Below, in pieces: positions 25,497 to 34,772 of a stretch of 42,125 nt of DNA. This stretch comes from an uncultured Caryophanales bacterium. GTDB lineage: Bacteria; Bacillota_I; Bacilli_A; RF39; UBA660. Location of the stretch: the NCBI GenBank assembly GCA_947168965.1, contig CAMVNW010000007.1, positions 1 to 42,125 on the forward strand, written 5' to 3'. How positions within the stretch are numbered: position 1 is the stretch's first letter; every line of letters starts with the position of its first letter. The position numbers and the translations under genes were made by a program. The notes beneath the pieces are model-generated. The model saw nothing but the letters and a program-made list of their open reading frames with translations. It was not told the DNA's origin and ran no database searches.

Positions 25497-25590
25497 ATAA
25501 TCACCTCTTATTACCTTAATTTTAACACATAAAAAAATCCAAGCAATACATTTTACAAACTATTTAAACTACTTTACACAAAAACTTTAC

Positions 25591-25612
25591 AAAAAAAGAA
25601 CTAAAAGTTCTT
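25591..25612 (-). terminator. Terminator of the queA-miaA operon
   Basis: On the minus strand AAGAACT-TTT-AGTTCTT begins in the last miaA codons and is followed by T7. Confidence 0.85.
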
Positions 25613-26482
25613 ATCAATAAAATTACTAACTTCTAAAACAGTATTAGAAAAACACTCAAAATCAACATCAAACCAATTAACACTCATTTGATTATTAAAC
25701 CATGTATATTGTCTTTTCGCATAGTTTCTACTTTTTTGTTTAATTATATCTACACATTTTTCCAAATCAGAATTACCAGAAAAATAGTCAAATAATTCCT
25801 TATAACCAATAGGTGTCATAACTGCTTTACTTCTAACACCTGTATCATAAACTTTTTTAGCCTCTTCTATTAATCCATTTGAAATCATAGAATCAACCCT
25901 CTTATTAATTCTTTCATATAGATAGTCCCTGGACGTTGTTAACCCTATAAAAACAGAATCATACAAAAGCTTATCAGTCTTATCCTTAGAACTTAATAAC
26001 TTACCAGTAGAATCATAATAAGAAAGTGCTCTTTCTACCCTCTTACGATTATTCTTATGAATACTAGTATCAGGATCAATAGAAAGCAATCTTTCATATA
26101 ATTTATCATCACTTATGTTACTATAATCAAAATTACTGTTCTCTAACTCAAATTTATAATCATACAAAGCAGCCTTAACATAAAGCCCAGTGCCACCAAC
26201 AATAATAGGTGTTTTACCACGAGACATAATATCAGTTATACATCTTCTACAATCATTTTGAAAATCAAAAACAGTATAATCTTCATCAATATTCTTAATA
26301 TCAATTAAATGATGAACTACCCCTTCCTTTTCCTCACTTGTAACCTTCGCAGTAGCAATATCTAATCCTCTATAAACTTGAGTACTATCAGAATTTATAA
26401 CCTCACCATTATACTTATGAGCAAGTTCTATACTAAGTTTAGTCTTACCTACTCCTGTTGGACCAACAATAACAATAACCAT
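25601..26482 (-). CDS. miaA: tRNA dimethylallyltransferase
   Basis: MiaA adds the isopentenyl group to A37 of tRNAs that read UNN codons. The 293-residue protein has the P-loop GPTGVGKT (7-14), the early VINSDSTQVYRGLDIATAK (usual DSMQVY; here T), HHLIDI, GKTPIIVGGTGLY and the YAKRQYTWF motif. AGGTGAT precedes the ATG by 3 bases. It is the last gene of an operon with queA and two HExxH proteins. The usual partner hfq is not adjacent. Confidence 0.95.
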   Translation of the reverse strand: MVIVIVGPTGVGKTKLSIELAHKYNGEVINSDSTQVYRGLDIATAKVTSEEKEGVVHHLIDIKNIDEDYTVFDFQNDCRRCITDIMSRGKTPIIVGGTGLYVKAALYDYKFELENSNFDYSNISDDKLYERLLSIDPDTSIHKNNRKRVERALSYYDSTGKLLSSKDKTDKLLYDSVFIGLTTSRDYLYERINKRVDSMISNGLIEEAKKVYDTGVRSKAVMTPIGYKELFDYFSGNSDLEKCVDIIKQKSRNYAKRQYTWFNNQMSVNWFDVDFECFSNTVLEVSNFIDKNF

Positions 26483-26486
26483 ACTA

Positions 26487-27431
26487 TCACCTTTTTATAA
26501 ATTTCTTATAAGACTTACGCAAAACATTATAACTATCAGGAGTTAATTCATAATCATTATGATTTAAATCTAAATAATCTAAAACCTGACCTAAATCAAA
26601 ATCATTCAAAGCATCATTTAAATCAAATAACTCATTTAAATTTTTCTTATTATTCTTAATACGATCATACATATAAGTAGCACTTAAACCAGATAAAATA
26701 TAACACTCGTCTTCTTCCAAAGTTAACCATTCTTGTTCAGAAATATTGTAAATAATTTCAATTAAATCTTCCCTATAATAATCACAATAGCTCATTATAA
26801 GATTTGATATAATATTCTTATCAATATATCCATTATCTAAATATTCTTGAATAAGTCTTAAATTAAAATTAACCTCTAAAGCCTTTTTTCTTAAATAATA
26901 TAAACAACGATTAACAACATTATTATATTCAACCACATTCTTCTTAGATAGAAAATCAGAAAAAAGGAACTCACCCAAAAGAGATAAACATTCTGTGAAA
27001 AAATATCTACCATAACTATCTAATTCATAACGTAAATTAATATCATGAAATAACTCATGAACAATAGAAAAAGCGTCCTCAATAGTACCAGTAACAGAAA
27101 CATAAATAACTCGCTTTCCTAACTCATCATCATATGTACTATAAGCCTCACCACAATTATTATTATAATCAAGCTCAATAGTACCATCTGTTTTACGCAA
27201 TCTATAATACTCCAAATAATCTGGATTCAAATCAAATAAAAATTCTTCAACATATTTATCTATTTGTTTAAAATCATATTTTTTCTTATATTTATAATTA
27301 AAATTAAAATCTTTCTCACCTAAAATTATATCAGTACAATGCATCATCAAAGCAATATTCTCATAAGATTCAACATTAATAGTATTAACATATTCAATAA
27401 CCGATTCACATACAACATCAAAATTATCCAA
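26487..27431 (-). CDS. HExxH metallopeptidase-like protein, copy 2
   Basis: This 314-residue, acidic, soluble protein carries VHELFHDINL (HELFH 125-129) and, 18 residues on, TECLSLLGE (Glu147, Ser150, Glu154). HExxH with a downstream ExxSxxxE resembles the gluzincin site of M3-type peptidases, where the third ligand is the Glu of an ExxSxxxE motif, so zinc binding is likely. It has no signal peptide, so it should act in the cytoplasm. Its first codon is TTG with GAGGTGA 5 bases upstream; no better ATG lies nearby. It pairs with the adjacent paralogue (same motif spacing, same C-terminal ELTPDSYNVLRKSYKKF end). Substrate unknown. Confidence 0.75.
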   Translation of the reverse strand: MDNFDVVCESVIEYVNTINVESYENIALMMHCTDIILGEKDFNFNYKYKKKYDFKQIDKYVEEFLFDLNPDYLEYYRLRKTDGTIELDYNNNCGEAYSTYDDELGKRVIYVSVTGTIEDAFSIVHELFHDINLRYELDSYGRYFFTECLSLLGEFLFSDFLSKKNVVEYNNVVNRCLYYLRKKALEVNFNLRLIQEYLDNGYIDKNIISNLIMSYCDYYREDLIEIIYNISEQEWLTLEEDECYILSGLSATYMYDRIKNNKKNLNELFDLNDALNDFDLGQVLDYLDLNHNDYELTPDSYNVLRKSYKKFIKR

Positions 27432-27435
27432 AAAA

Positions 27436-28377
27436 TCACCTCATATGTTTCGAATAAGATTTAGCTAACTTATCATAAGAACCAGAAGTAAGTTCCATAG
27501 TATATTGATCACTAACATCTAAATCTAAAACATTATAAACCTCATCTGGATACATATAGTTTATATCTTCATTTATACCTAAAAAAGTATCAATATCATA
27601 TTTCTTATTCAAAACCAAATCCTTAGAATAACAAGAAAGTAAAATACCAATCAAATATCTACCCTCATAACCAATACTTAAATCTTCACTTGATATAATT
27701 TCATTTATATATTTAACCAAATAATTTCGATAAAAAGGATTGTAATTATTAATAATTTCGTCCAACTTAAAATAATCAATAAACCCATTCTCAATAAAAC
27801 ATTTAACTAGTTTAAGTTGAATATCAACCTTTAATGCCTTTAAATATGAACCATTAAAAGTATACCTACTACAAAAAGAACACTTTATATCATAATTATT
27901 TTTAATAAACTCCTCGAGTAACATTTCACCATACATTGAAATATACTCTGTAAATAATGATCTAGTAATAGATAAATTATTAACTTGTAAATTCATGTCA
28001 TGAAACATTTCATGAGTCAAAGCAAAACAATCACATATATCATTACTATAAGGTAAATATATTTTTTTATTTCCATCTTCATCAGGATATGAATAAGCTG
28101 TTTCCTTATTAACCTTAACATACTTTAAAATCAAATCATCACTGTTAACTCTATCTAAAAAATACCTTCCATATGATTCATCTAAACAATTAAAAAACTC
28201 ATATGATAATTGAAAAGATTTTGATATACCAAATCTATTCTTTACCTTATCAGTAAAATTTGGAACCTTAGAATTCAAAATAATATCAGATAACTTATAA
28301 ATTCCAGAATAATCATCAAAATCAAAAGTTTCATTCTGCATAATATATTGAAAAAGAATTTCATTTAATCTATCCAT
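27436..28377 (-). CDS. HExxH metallopeptidase-like protein, copy 1
   Basis: This 313-residue paralogue of the next gene has THEMFHDMNL (HEMFH 122-126) and FTEYISMYGE (Glu144, Ser147, Glu151), with the same 18-residue gap and the ELTSGSYDKLAKSYSK C-terminus. Both also share Y-S-x-x-D-(E/D)-x-G-(N/K)-(K/R) about 25 residues before the HExxH, which looks like the edge strand of a peptidase domain. The start is ATG with AGGTGAT 3 bases upstream. It follows queA by 8 bases and precedes copy 2 by 4, so the four genes form one transcript. Substrate unknown. Confidence 0.75.
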   Translation of the reverse strand: MDRLNEILFQYIMQNETFDFDDYSGIYKLSDIILNSKVPNFTDKVKNRFGISKSFQLSYEFFNCLDESYGRYFLDRVNSDDLILKYVKVNKETAYSYPDEDGNKKIYLPYSNDICDCFALTHEMFHDMNLQVNNLSITRSLFTEYISMYGEMLLEEFIKNNYDIKCSFCSRYTFNGSYLKALKVDIQLKLVKCFIENGFIDYFKLDEIINNYNPFYRNYLVKYINEIISSEDLSIGYEGRYLIGILLSCYSKDLVLNKKYDIDTFLGINEDINYMYPDEVYNVLDLDVSDQYTMELTSGSYDKLAKSYSKHMR

Positions 28378-28385
28378 ACTATCAC

Positions 28386-29408
28386 CTATTTAATAAACAT
28401 CGCATCTCCAAAAGAGAAAAATCTATACTTATTAATAATCGCTTCATGATATGCATTTAAAATATTTTCTCTTCCAGCTAAAGCACTAACCAACATAACC
28501 AACGTAGACTTAGGTAAATGAAAATTAGTAATTAAACAAGAAATTGCTTTAAACTCATAACCAGGATAAATAAATATATCAGTATTACCAGAACATTCTA
28601 CAAATTTACCATACTTAGAAACTACACTTTCTAAAGTTCTAGTACTAGTAGTTCCAACAGCAATAATCCTTCTACCCTCTTCTTTAGCCTTATTTAAAAT
28701 AGAAGCAGTATAATCACTCATTTCATAATATTCAGAATGCATATGATGATTATTAATATCAAGAGCCTCAACAGGTCTAAAAGTACCTAAACCAACATGT
28801 AAAGTAACATTAGTAATAATGACACCCATATCTCTTAATTCATCTAATAATTCTTTAGTAAAATGCAATCCAGCAGTTGGTGCTGCAGCACTACCTATAT
28901 TTTTAGCATATACAGTATTATATCTATCTTTTTCAGCTAACTTCTCGTGAATATATGGAGGAAGTGGCATTTCACCTAATCTATCTAATATTTCTAATAA
29001 AATACCTTCATAAATTAACTTAACACGAGTAACACCCTCATCTAATAATTCAATAACTTCCGCACTCAAATCATCACTAAACTTAACAATAGTTCCAACA
29101 TGAAGTCTCTTTTGAGGTCTAGATAAACACTCCCAAACATCTTCACCCATATCTTTAAGTAATAATAACTCAATTACAGCGCCAGTATCTTCCTTAACAC
29201 CCATAAGTCTAGCAGGAATAACCTTTGTATCATTAATTACAAGAACATCCCCAGCGTGCAAATAATCCTTTATATCTCTGAACTGCTTATGTTCTAATTG
29301 ACCAGTATTCTTATCTAATACTAAAAGTCTAGAAGAAGCCCTGTCCTTCAAAGGAGTCTGAGCAATCAACTCTTGTGGTAAATCAAAATCAAAATCACTA
29401 GTTTTCAT
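28386..29408 (-). CDS. queA: S-adenosylmethionine:tRNA ribosyltransferase-isomerase
   Basis: QueA transfers the ribosyl part of SAM to preQ1 in tRNA (Asp, Asn, His, Tyr) to make epoxyqueuosine. The 340-residue protein has the family start [24 protein letters not shown] (split here as [12 protein letters not shown], then RASSRLL), [16 protein letters not shown], the long [13 protein letters not shown] segment, [10 protein letters not shown] and the C-terminal [23 protein letters not shown] precedes the ATG. It is first in the queA-HExxH-HExxH-miaA operon; tgt is not adjacent. Confidence 0.97.
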   Translation of the reverse strand: MKTSDFDFDLPQELIAQTPLKDRASSRLLVLDKNTGQLEHKQFRDIKDYLHAGDVLVINDTKVIPARLMGVKEDTGAVIELLLLKDMGEDVWECLSRPQKRLHVGTIVKFSDDLSAEVIELLDEGVTRVKLIYEGILLEILDRLGEMPLPPYIHEKLAEKDRYNTVYAKNIGSAAAPTAGLHFTKELLDELRDMGVIITNVTLHVGLGTFRPVEALDINNHHMHSEYYEMSDYTASILNKAKEEGRRIIAVGTTSTRTLESVVSKYGKFVECSGNTDIFIYPGYEFKAISCLITNFHLPKSTLVMLVSALAGRENILNAYHEAIINKYRFFSFGDAMFIK

Positions 29409-29431
29409 AACATCACCTTCAAAACAAGATT

Positions 29432-29460
29432 ATTATAACAAAAACAACAATAAAAAACAA
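29432..29460 (-). promoter_or_regulatory. Promoter of the queA-miaA operon
   Basis: TTGTTT (29460-29455) and TATAAT (29437-29432), 17-base spacer. A weak hairpin with T-rich tail just upstream (about 29470-29480) probably ends the infB operon. Confidence 0.65.
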
Positions 29461-29475
29461 TTAAAAGAGATAGAA

Positions 29476-31563
29476 TTATCTTTCTACCTCTACCATTTCA
29501 TATGCTTCAATAATGTCTCCAACTTTAATATCATTAAAATTAGAAATAGTAATTCCACACTCTAAACCTTTTTTTACTTCCTTAACAGAATCTTTTTCTC
29601 TTTGAATAGACCCAATCTCACCATCATACATAACAACACTATCACGTATAACACGAGCCTTAGAATCTCTTTTGATTACACCGTCATTAACAAGTGATCC
29701 AGCAATAGTTCCAACCTTAGAAAACTTAAATAATTGTTTAACAGTAGCACTTCCTATGATTTTTTCTTCATAAACTGGATCAAGCATACCCTTCATAGCA
29801 GCTTCCATATCTTCAACTGCTTTATAAATTATATCATATAGACGAATATCAACACCTTGCTCACTAGCATAATCCTTAATAGAATTATTAGGTCTGATAT
29901 TAAATCCAATAATAATAGAATTAGTAGCTTTAGCAAGAACTATATCACTTTCAGTAATAGCACCAACACTACTTCTAATAACATTAACACGTACGCCATC
30001 AACAACAATTTTTTCTAAGGAATTCTTAACAGCCTCACTAGATCCATTAACATCTGCCTTAACAATTACATTAATCTCCTTAACACCCTCTTGAATCTTA
30101 GAAAATAAATCATCCAAACTAACAGCCTTAGGAGCATTATCCCTTACCTTAGCTTGAGCTTTTCTCTCTTCACCAATACTACGGGCTTGTTTTTCACTTT
30201 CAAATGCCATAAACTTATCACCAGCAATAGGAGTATCATTAATACCAGTAATAAATACAGGAGTACCAGGTAAAGCTTGAGTTATTTCTTCACCCAAATC
30301 ATTCTTAAGAGTTCTTATCTTACCATAAGCATTACCAACAACAATAGGATCCCCTAGTCTTAAAGTACCATTTTGAATTAAAACAGTGACAACAGGTCCT
30401 AAATGCTTATCCAAACGAGACTCAATAACAGTTCCCATAGCATATCTATTAGGATTAGCTCTATAATTTTGCATTTCAGCAACTAATAAAATATTCTCTA
30501 ATAACTCATCAACACCAGTACCATTTAATGCAGAAATTTTAGTATAAATAGTATCTCCACCCCATTCCTCTGGAGTAAGACCATATTCAGTAAGCTCAGT
30601 CATAACACGCTCAGGATTTGCACCTGGTTTATCAATCTTATTAATAGCAACTAAAATAGGAACATTAGCAGCCTTAGCATGATCAATAACCTCTTTAGTT
30701 TGAGGCATAACACCATCATCAGCAGCAACAATAATAATAATAATATCAGTAATTGAAGCACCTCTAGCTCTCATCTCAGTAAAAGCAGCATGTCCTGGAG
30801 TATCAATAAAAGTAATTAATTTACCATTACATGTAACTTGATAAGCACTAATAGCTTGAGTAATACCACCAGCTTCACCAGTAGCAACAGAACTTTTTCT
30901 AATTGTATCAAGTAAAGTTGTTTTACCATGATCAACATGTCCCATAATAGTTACAACTGGAGGACGACTAACTAAATCTTCTTCATTATCAATAACTTCA
31001 AAATTTTCAAAATTAACAACATCAGTGGTTTCTTCACGTCTTAATTCTTTATTAAAATCTAAAACTAATATTTCAGCATTCTCATAACTGATACTATTAT
31101 TATTAGTAGCCATTATACCAAGACTAAATAATTTTTTAATCAAATCAGCACTCTTAACTCCCATACTAAGAGCAAGCTCACTAACTGTCATATTATCATG
31201 GTAAATAACATAATTATCATTATTAACAACAGTATTAGAAATAAGTTTTTCCTTATTCTTATACATTTCCTTTTTCTTATTTGCTAAATCCTTTTTACTC
31301 TTAGAATTATTATCATTTTTTTTCTTCAACTTTTGCTTAGTAGTTTTAACATCAATATTTTTACTACTTGCTACATCTTGAGCGATTTCCTCTGCTTCAT
31401 CAATAATGGAATCATCATCAAGATTATTATCTAATATAATAATATCTTCTTCCTCTAATAAATCTTCAAAATTAGATACATTAATACCTAACTCCTTACA
31501 CTTTTTAAGTACATAATCAACAGTTCTATTAACATCACTTGCATACTCTTGTACACTCATCAT
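29476..31563 (-). CDS. infB: Translation initiation factor IF-2
   Basis: IF-2 delivers fMet-tRNA to the ribosome using GTP. The protein of about 695 residues has an IF2_N-type N-terminus ([19 protein letters not shown]), a charged linker (50-110), a second N domain (about 118-165), G1 GHVDHGKT (208-215), G3 [12 protein letters not shown] and the C-terminal domain with [18 protein letters not shown]. The frame starts at GTG 31572, but AGGAGG lies 8 bases before the ATG at 31563. It ends the rimP-nusA-rnpM-dCMP deaminase-infB operon; rbfA does not follow. Confidence 0.97.
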   Translation of the reverse strand: MMSVQEYASDVNRTVDYVLKKCKELGINVSNFEDLLEEEDIIILDNNLDDDSIIDEAEEIAQDVASSKNIDVKTTKQKLKKKNDNNSKSKKDLANKKKEMYKNKEKLISNTVVNNDNYVIYHDNMTVSELALSMGVKSADLIKKLFSLGIMATNNNSISYENAEILVLDFNKELRREETTDVVNFENFEVIDNEEDLVSRPPVVTIMGHVDHGKTTLLDTIRKSSVATGEAGGITQAISAYQVTCNGKLITFIDTPGHAAFTEMRARGASITDIIIIIVAADDGVMPQTKEVIDHAKAANVPILVAINKIDKPGANPERVMTELTEYGLTPEEWGGDTIYTKISALNGTGVDELLENILLVAEMQNYRANPNRYAMGTVIESRLDKHLGPVVTVLIQNGTLRLGDPIVVGNAYGKIRTLKNDLGEEITQALPGTPVFITGINDTPIAGDKFMAFESEKQARSIGEERKAQAKVRDNAPKAVSLDDLFSKIQEGVKEINVIVKADVNGSSEAVKNSLEKIVVDGVRVNVIRSSVGAITESDIVLAKATNSIIIGFNIRPNNSIKDYASEQGVDIRLYDIIYKAVEDMEAAMKGMLDPVYEEKIIGSATVKQLFKFSKVGTIAGSLVNDGVIKRDSKARVIRDSVVMYDGEIGSIQREKDSVKEVKKGLECGITISNFNDIKVGDIIEAYEMVEVER

Positions 31564-31581
31564 ATTAAGCACCTCCTAAAT

Positions 31582-32058
31582 TTATAAACTTATAACTATA
31601 TCTTTTCCCACCATTTCATATTTTCTATAAGTTACACCACAATTATCAAACATCATACGTGATGCTTTATTACCATCAGTATCAGCATACTTATCACTTA
31701 AATAGATAACTTCCTTAATACCAGATTGAATAATTGCCTTTGCACATTCATTACATGGAAATAAAGTAACATAACATCTAGCACCACGAACACTAGTTGG
31801 ACAATTAAGTATTGCATTTAACTCTGAATGACATACATATGGATACTTTGTATCTAAGTTATTACCTTCTCTTCCCCATGGCATTATATCATCAGATAAA
31901 CCAGTCGGAGCACCATTATATCCCATAGATAAAATTTTATTTTCATCATTAACTATACATGCCCCTACACGAGTACTTGGATCCTTACTTCTTTCACTAG
32001 AAAGAATAGCAATTCCCATAAAATATTCATCCCAAGTAATATAATCTTCTCTTTTCAT
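31582..32058 (-). CDS. Deoxycytidylate (dCMP) deaminase, ComEB-like
   Basis: This 158-residue zinc enzyme converts dCMP to dUMP for dTMP synthesis. The zinc and catalytic motif is CHSEL (His77, Glu79; usually HAE) with PCNECAK (Cys102, Cys105). DPSTRVGACIVN and GYNGAPTG, which binds the nucleotide, are classic. Its ATG overlaps the rnpM stop (32058), so it is translationally coupled. In most Firmicutes this position between ylxR and infB holds ylxQ, a ribosomal L7Ae-like gene. Confidence 0.9.
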   Translation of the reverse strand: MKREDYITWDEYFMGIAILSSERSKDPSTRVGACIVNDENKILSMGYNGAPTGLSDDIMPWGREGNNLDTKYPYVCHSELNAILNCPTSVRGARCYVTLFPCNECAKAIIQSGIKEVIYLSDKYADTDGNKASRMMFDNCGVTYRKYEMVGKDIVISL

Positions 32059-32315
32059 TAAACCAACTTCCTCAATTCATCAAAAACATCATCAGGAACA
32101 TCAACCTCAAGAATTCTATTTAAAATCTTACTACTAGAAGCCTTATCAATAACAGATAAATCACGTTTTAAATAAGCACCTCTACCATTAGCCTTACCAG
32201 TAATATCAACTATTACCTTACCTTCAGGTGTTCTAACAACACGAATTAACTCACTCTTAGGAAACTTTTCACGAGTTACAACACAACTACGCATTGGAAT
32301 TTTCTTAGTTTTCAT
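32058..32315 (-). CDS. rnpM: RNase P modulator RnpM (YlxR)
   Basis: This 85-residue RNA-binding protein modulates RNase P in B. subtilis. Family motifs are IPMRSCVVTREKFPKSELIR (IPxRxCVxxRxxxxKxxLIR), VVRTPEGKVIVD, GKANGRGAYLKRD and VPDDVFDEL. The frame is open further upstream, but the ATG at 32315 matches the family start (MKTKKIPMRSC) and overlaps the nusA stop by 11 bases. It is the standard gene after nusA. Confidence 0.9.
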   Translation of the reverse strand: MKTKKIPMRSCVVTREKFPKSELIRVVRTPEGKVIVDITGKANGRGAYLKRDLSVIDKASSSKILNRILEVDVPDDVFDELRKLV

Positions 32316-33453
32316 AAATATTAATACCCATTTCTTGAGCTTGTTCATAAGTCTTAACATCAATCTTATAATGAGTTAAACGAGCAGCTAATTTAATATT
32401 TGAACCCTTCTTACCAATAGCTAAAGAAAGATTTTCTTTATCAGTAACAACTAATGCTTCATTCTTCTTTTCATCAGTAATAAATACATGAATATTCTTT
32501 GCAGGACTTAAAGCATTAAGAATAAACTTAGAAGGATCTTTGTCATATAAAACTAAATCTACCTTCTCACCATTTAATTCTTTTAATATGTTAGCAATTC
32601 TCATACCTTTTTCACCAATACAAGAACCAATAGCATCAACTCTATCATTAATAGATTCCAAAGCAACCTTAGTTCTGTTACCTGCATCTCTTGCAACACT
32701 GTAAACTAATATAATACCTTCACTAACTTCAGGAATCTCAAGTTCAAATAATCTTTTAACAAATCCATAATGACAACGAGAAAGTAAAATTGTACATCCT
32801 TTTGAACCATTATCAACTTTCGTAATATATACCTTGATATTAGAACCCATAACAATCTTCTCACCAGGAATTATTTCAGTTTTTGGTAATATACCTTGAG
32901 TCTTACCTAAATCAATATAATAATTACGAGAATCTTCCATCTCAACAATACCACTAACTAATTCATCTTGCTTATCACCAAATTCAAGCGCAATACTATT
33001 TCTTTCAGCCTCACGAATCTTTTGAATAACAACTTGCTTAGCAGTAGCAGCAGCTACTCTTCCAAAATCCTTTGGAGTAACCTCTTCCTCTATAGTTTCG
33101 CCAACTTCAATATTAGGAACAATCTCTCTAGCTTCAGTTAAAGGAATATGAATTCTCTCATCAAATATAAAAGGTTCTTTTTCCTCACCATCTTCATCAG
33201 TAACATTCTCTTCATCAAGTAAATTCCATTCCTCTAATTCTTCATAATTATCAGGAACAACAGTTCTAAATGAATAAACAGAAATTTCTCCAGTCTCTTC
33301 ATTAATATCAACTCTAACATTACTTAAAGAATGATAATTCTTCTTATATGCACTAGTAAGAGCAAGTCTCATAGCCTCATATATAACCTCTTCACTAATA
33401 CCTTTTTCCTTTACCAAAACACTAATTGCCTTTTTAAACTCTTTTGTGTCCAT
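32305..33453 (-). CDS. nusA: Transcription termination/antitermination factor NusA
   Basis: NusA binds RNA polymerase and nascent RNA and sets pausing and termination. The protein of about 382 residues has the N-terminal domain (1-130; FKKAISVLVKEKGISEEVIYEAM), an acidic insert (80-110; EEWNLLDEENVTDEDGEEKE), an S1 domain (about 140-205; VSGIVEMEDSRNYYIDL) and KH1/KH2 (IGSCIGEKGMRIANILKEL and LAIGKKGSNIKLAARLTHYKID). AAAGGAG lies 6 bases before the ATG at 33453; that site is inside the end of rimP. A C-terminal acidic repeat is absent, as in other Firmicutes. Confidence 0.96.
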   Translation of the reverse strand: MDTKEFKKAISVLVKEKGISEEVIYEAMRLALTSAYKKNYHSLSNVRVDINEETGEISVYSFRTVVPDNYEELEEWNLLDEENVTDEDGEEKEPFIFDERIHIPLTEAREIVPNIEVGETIEEEVTPKDFGRVAAATAKQVVIQKIREAERNSIALEFGDKQDELVSGIVEMEDSRNYYIDLGKTQGILPKTEIIPGEKIVMGSNIKVYITKVDNGSKGCTILLSRCHYGFVKRLFELEIPEVSEGIILVYSVARDAGNRTKVALESINDRVDAIGSCIGEKGMRIANILKELNGEKVDLVLYDKDPSKFILNALSPAKNIHVFITDEKKNEALVVTDKENLSLAIGKKGSNIKLAARLTHYKIDVKTYEQAQEMGINIYEN

Positions 33454-33454
33454 A

Positions 33455-33706
33455 TTAATCTCCTTTCTCCATAGAACAAACATCTAAGATATAACTATCA
33501 CTAATTGGATCTGCCTCATCCAATATAGGATTAATAAGTCTAGTAACAATACTGCAATCCTCAACATTAATAATACCATCCTTATCAATAATCACACGTA
33601 AAAAATATGTATTACCTTCCTTAACATATAAAACATCTTCTAACCTATATCCGTTAGAAATTATAGTATCACTAATTAAATCTTTAACAATACTAGCCTT
33701 ATCCAT
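33455..33706 (-). CDS. rimP: RimP-like ribosome maturation protein, N-terminal domain only
   Basis: RimP assists 30S assembly. This protein is 83 residues, against about 150 for the family. It contains the RimP N-domain (VKDLISDTIISNGYRLEDVLY, FLRVIIDKDGIINVEDC, SIVTRLINPILDE), then ISDSYILDVCS and stops at MEKGD, right where the usual VSSPGLDRPL and the C-terminal SH3-like domain would follow. The last codons hold the nusA ribosome binding site, and position in front of nusA is standard. GGAGG precedes the ATG by 6 bases. Confidence 0.82.
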   Translation of the reverse strand: MDKASIVKDLISDTIISNGYRLEDVLYVKEGNTYFLRVIIDKDGIINVEDCSIVTRLINPILDEADPISDSYILDVCSMEKGD

Positions 33707-33726
33707 AAAATACCTCCTCTAATTTT

Positions 33727-33751
33727 AAAGAGTGGTTTTAAGCCACTCTTT
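33727..33751. promoter_or_regulatory. Hairpin in the rimP-nusA-infB leader
   Basis: AAAGAGTGG-TTTTAAG-CCACTCTTT, a 9-bp stem. The good T run is on the plus strand (33749-33754), while the minus strand, which is the leader RNA of rimP, has only TTTAAAATT after the stem. It may act as an attenuator, a protective 5' stem, or a plus-strand terminator against antisense transcription into the CPBP promoter. Confidence 0.6.
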
Positions 33752-33769
33752 TTTCTGAAACACAACCAT

Positions 33770-33778
33770 ATTATATCA
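33770..33778 (-). promoter_or_regulatory. Extended -10 promoter of the rimP-infB operon
   Basis: TG-A-TATAAT on the minus strand; -35 is AT-rich and weak. Leader of about 55 bases contains the hairpin at 33727-33751. Confidence 0.6.
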
Positions 33779-33824
33779 TAAAAAAATTAAAAAACATATT
33801 TTTTAACAAAAAAAATTAAAAAAA

Positions 33825-33833
33825 TGCTATAAT
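33825..33833 (+). promoter_or_regulatory. Extended -10 promoter of the CPBP protease gene
   Basis: TG-C-TATAAT, 15 bases before the start codon. Confidence 0.55.
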
Positions 33834-33848
33834 AACTATGGTGATAAT

Positions 33849-34772
33849 ATGAATTTAGAAAAAATAAACAAATATGAAAAAAACATATATATACTAATAA
33901 CATCAATAGCGCTATATCTTTTTATATCAATTTTTAAAAATACATACTACAAATTATATAACGTATCATTAAATATACTAACACCAAAACAACAACTTAT
34001 CGCAACAATAGTATATCAAATATTCGCAATAAGTATATCAATACTATTCTTCATAAAAAATAAAAATAAAACATTAGAAGAATTTAAAAAATATCTAAAA
34101 CTCGCATCAATTGGACTTGCTACAATAATTATATATTCACTAACATCATTAATAGAACTAGGAATACTTTTATATACAAAATTAGATATTAAAAATCTAA
34201 CAATACTACAAAAATCAATATATTTAATACTATGCGAAACATTTGTAATTATATTAATAGGAATAATTAACAAAAATAAACTAAAAAAAGACTTTAAAGA
34301 AATAAAAGAAAAATATGAAGAGTACTATACAAAATATTTAAAAATATATGCCATAGCACTAATAATAATGATTATATCAAATATATTTATAAACCATCTA
34401 ACAAACGCAATACCAGGAAATGAAGAAACAATAAGGGAAACATTAAATAAAGCACCAATATATATGTTTTTCTCAGCAGTAATATTCGCACCGTTTACAG
34501 AAGAAATGGTATTTAGACAATCCATAAAAAATATAATTACAAACAAAAAAGCATTCATAATTACATCAGGATTAGTTTTTGGAGGACTTCACGTAATAGG
34601 AAATATAAACACATTATATGACTTACTATATATTATTCCATACTCTATTCCAGGAATTGCTTTTGCATATATGCTTGAAAAAACAGATAATATATTTGTA
34701 TCAATGGGAATACATTTTCTACATAATGGCCTTTTAATGACATTACAAATAATACTATTATTTTTACACTAA
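33849..34772 (+). CDS. CPBP-family intramembrane metalloprotease
   Basis: This 307-residue polytopic membrane protein has about eight TM segments. The CAAX-protease/bacteriocin-processing (Abi) motifs are present: EEMVFR (218-223), FGGLH (244-248) and HFLHN (289-293). Such proteins cleave prenylated proteins, mature or resist bacteriocins, or process membrane peptides; the substrate is unknown and no bacteriocin gene is near. GGTGAT precedes the ATG by 3 bases. It stands alone between pyrH and the rimP operon. Confidence 0.88.
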   Translation: MNLEKINKYEKNIYILITSIALYLFISIFKNTYYKLYNVSLNILTPKQQLIATIVYQIFAISISILFFIKNKNKTLEEFKKYLKLASIGLATIIIYSLTSLIELGILLYTKLDIKNLTILQKSIYLILCETFVIILIGIINKNKLKKDFKEIKEKYEEYYTKYLKIYAIALIIMIISNIFINHLTNAIPGNEETIRETLNKAPIYMFFSAVIFAPFTEEMVFRQSIKNIITNKKAFIITSGLVFGGLHVIGNINTLYDLLYIIPYSIPGIAFAYMLEKTDNIFVSMGIHFLHNGLLMTLQIILLFLH

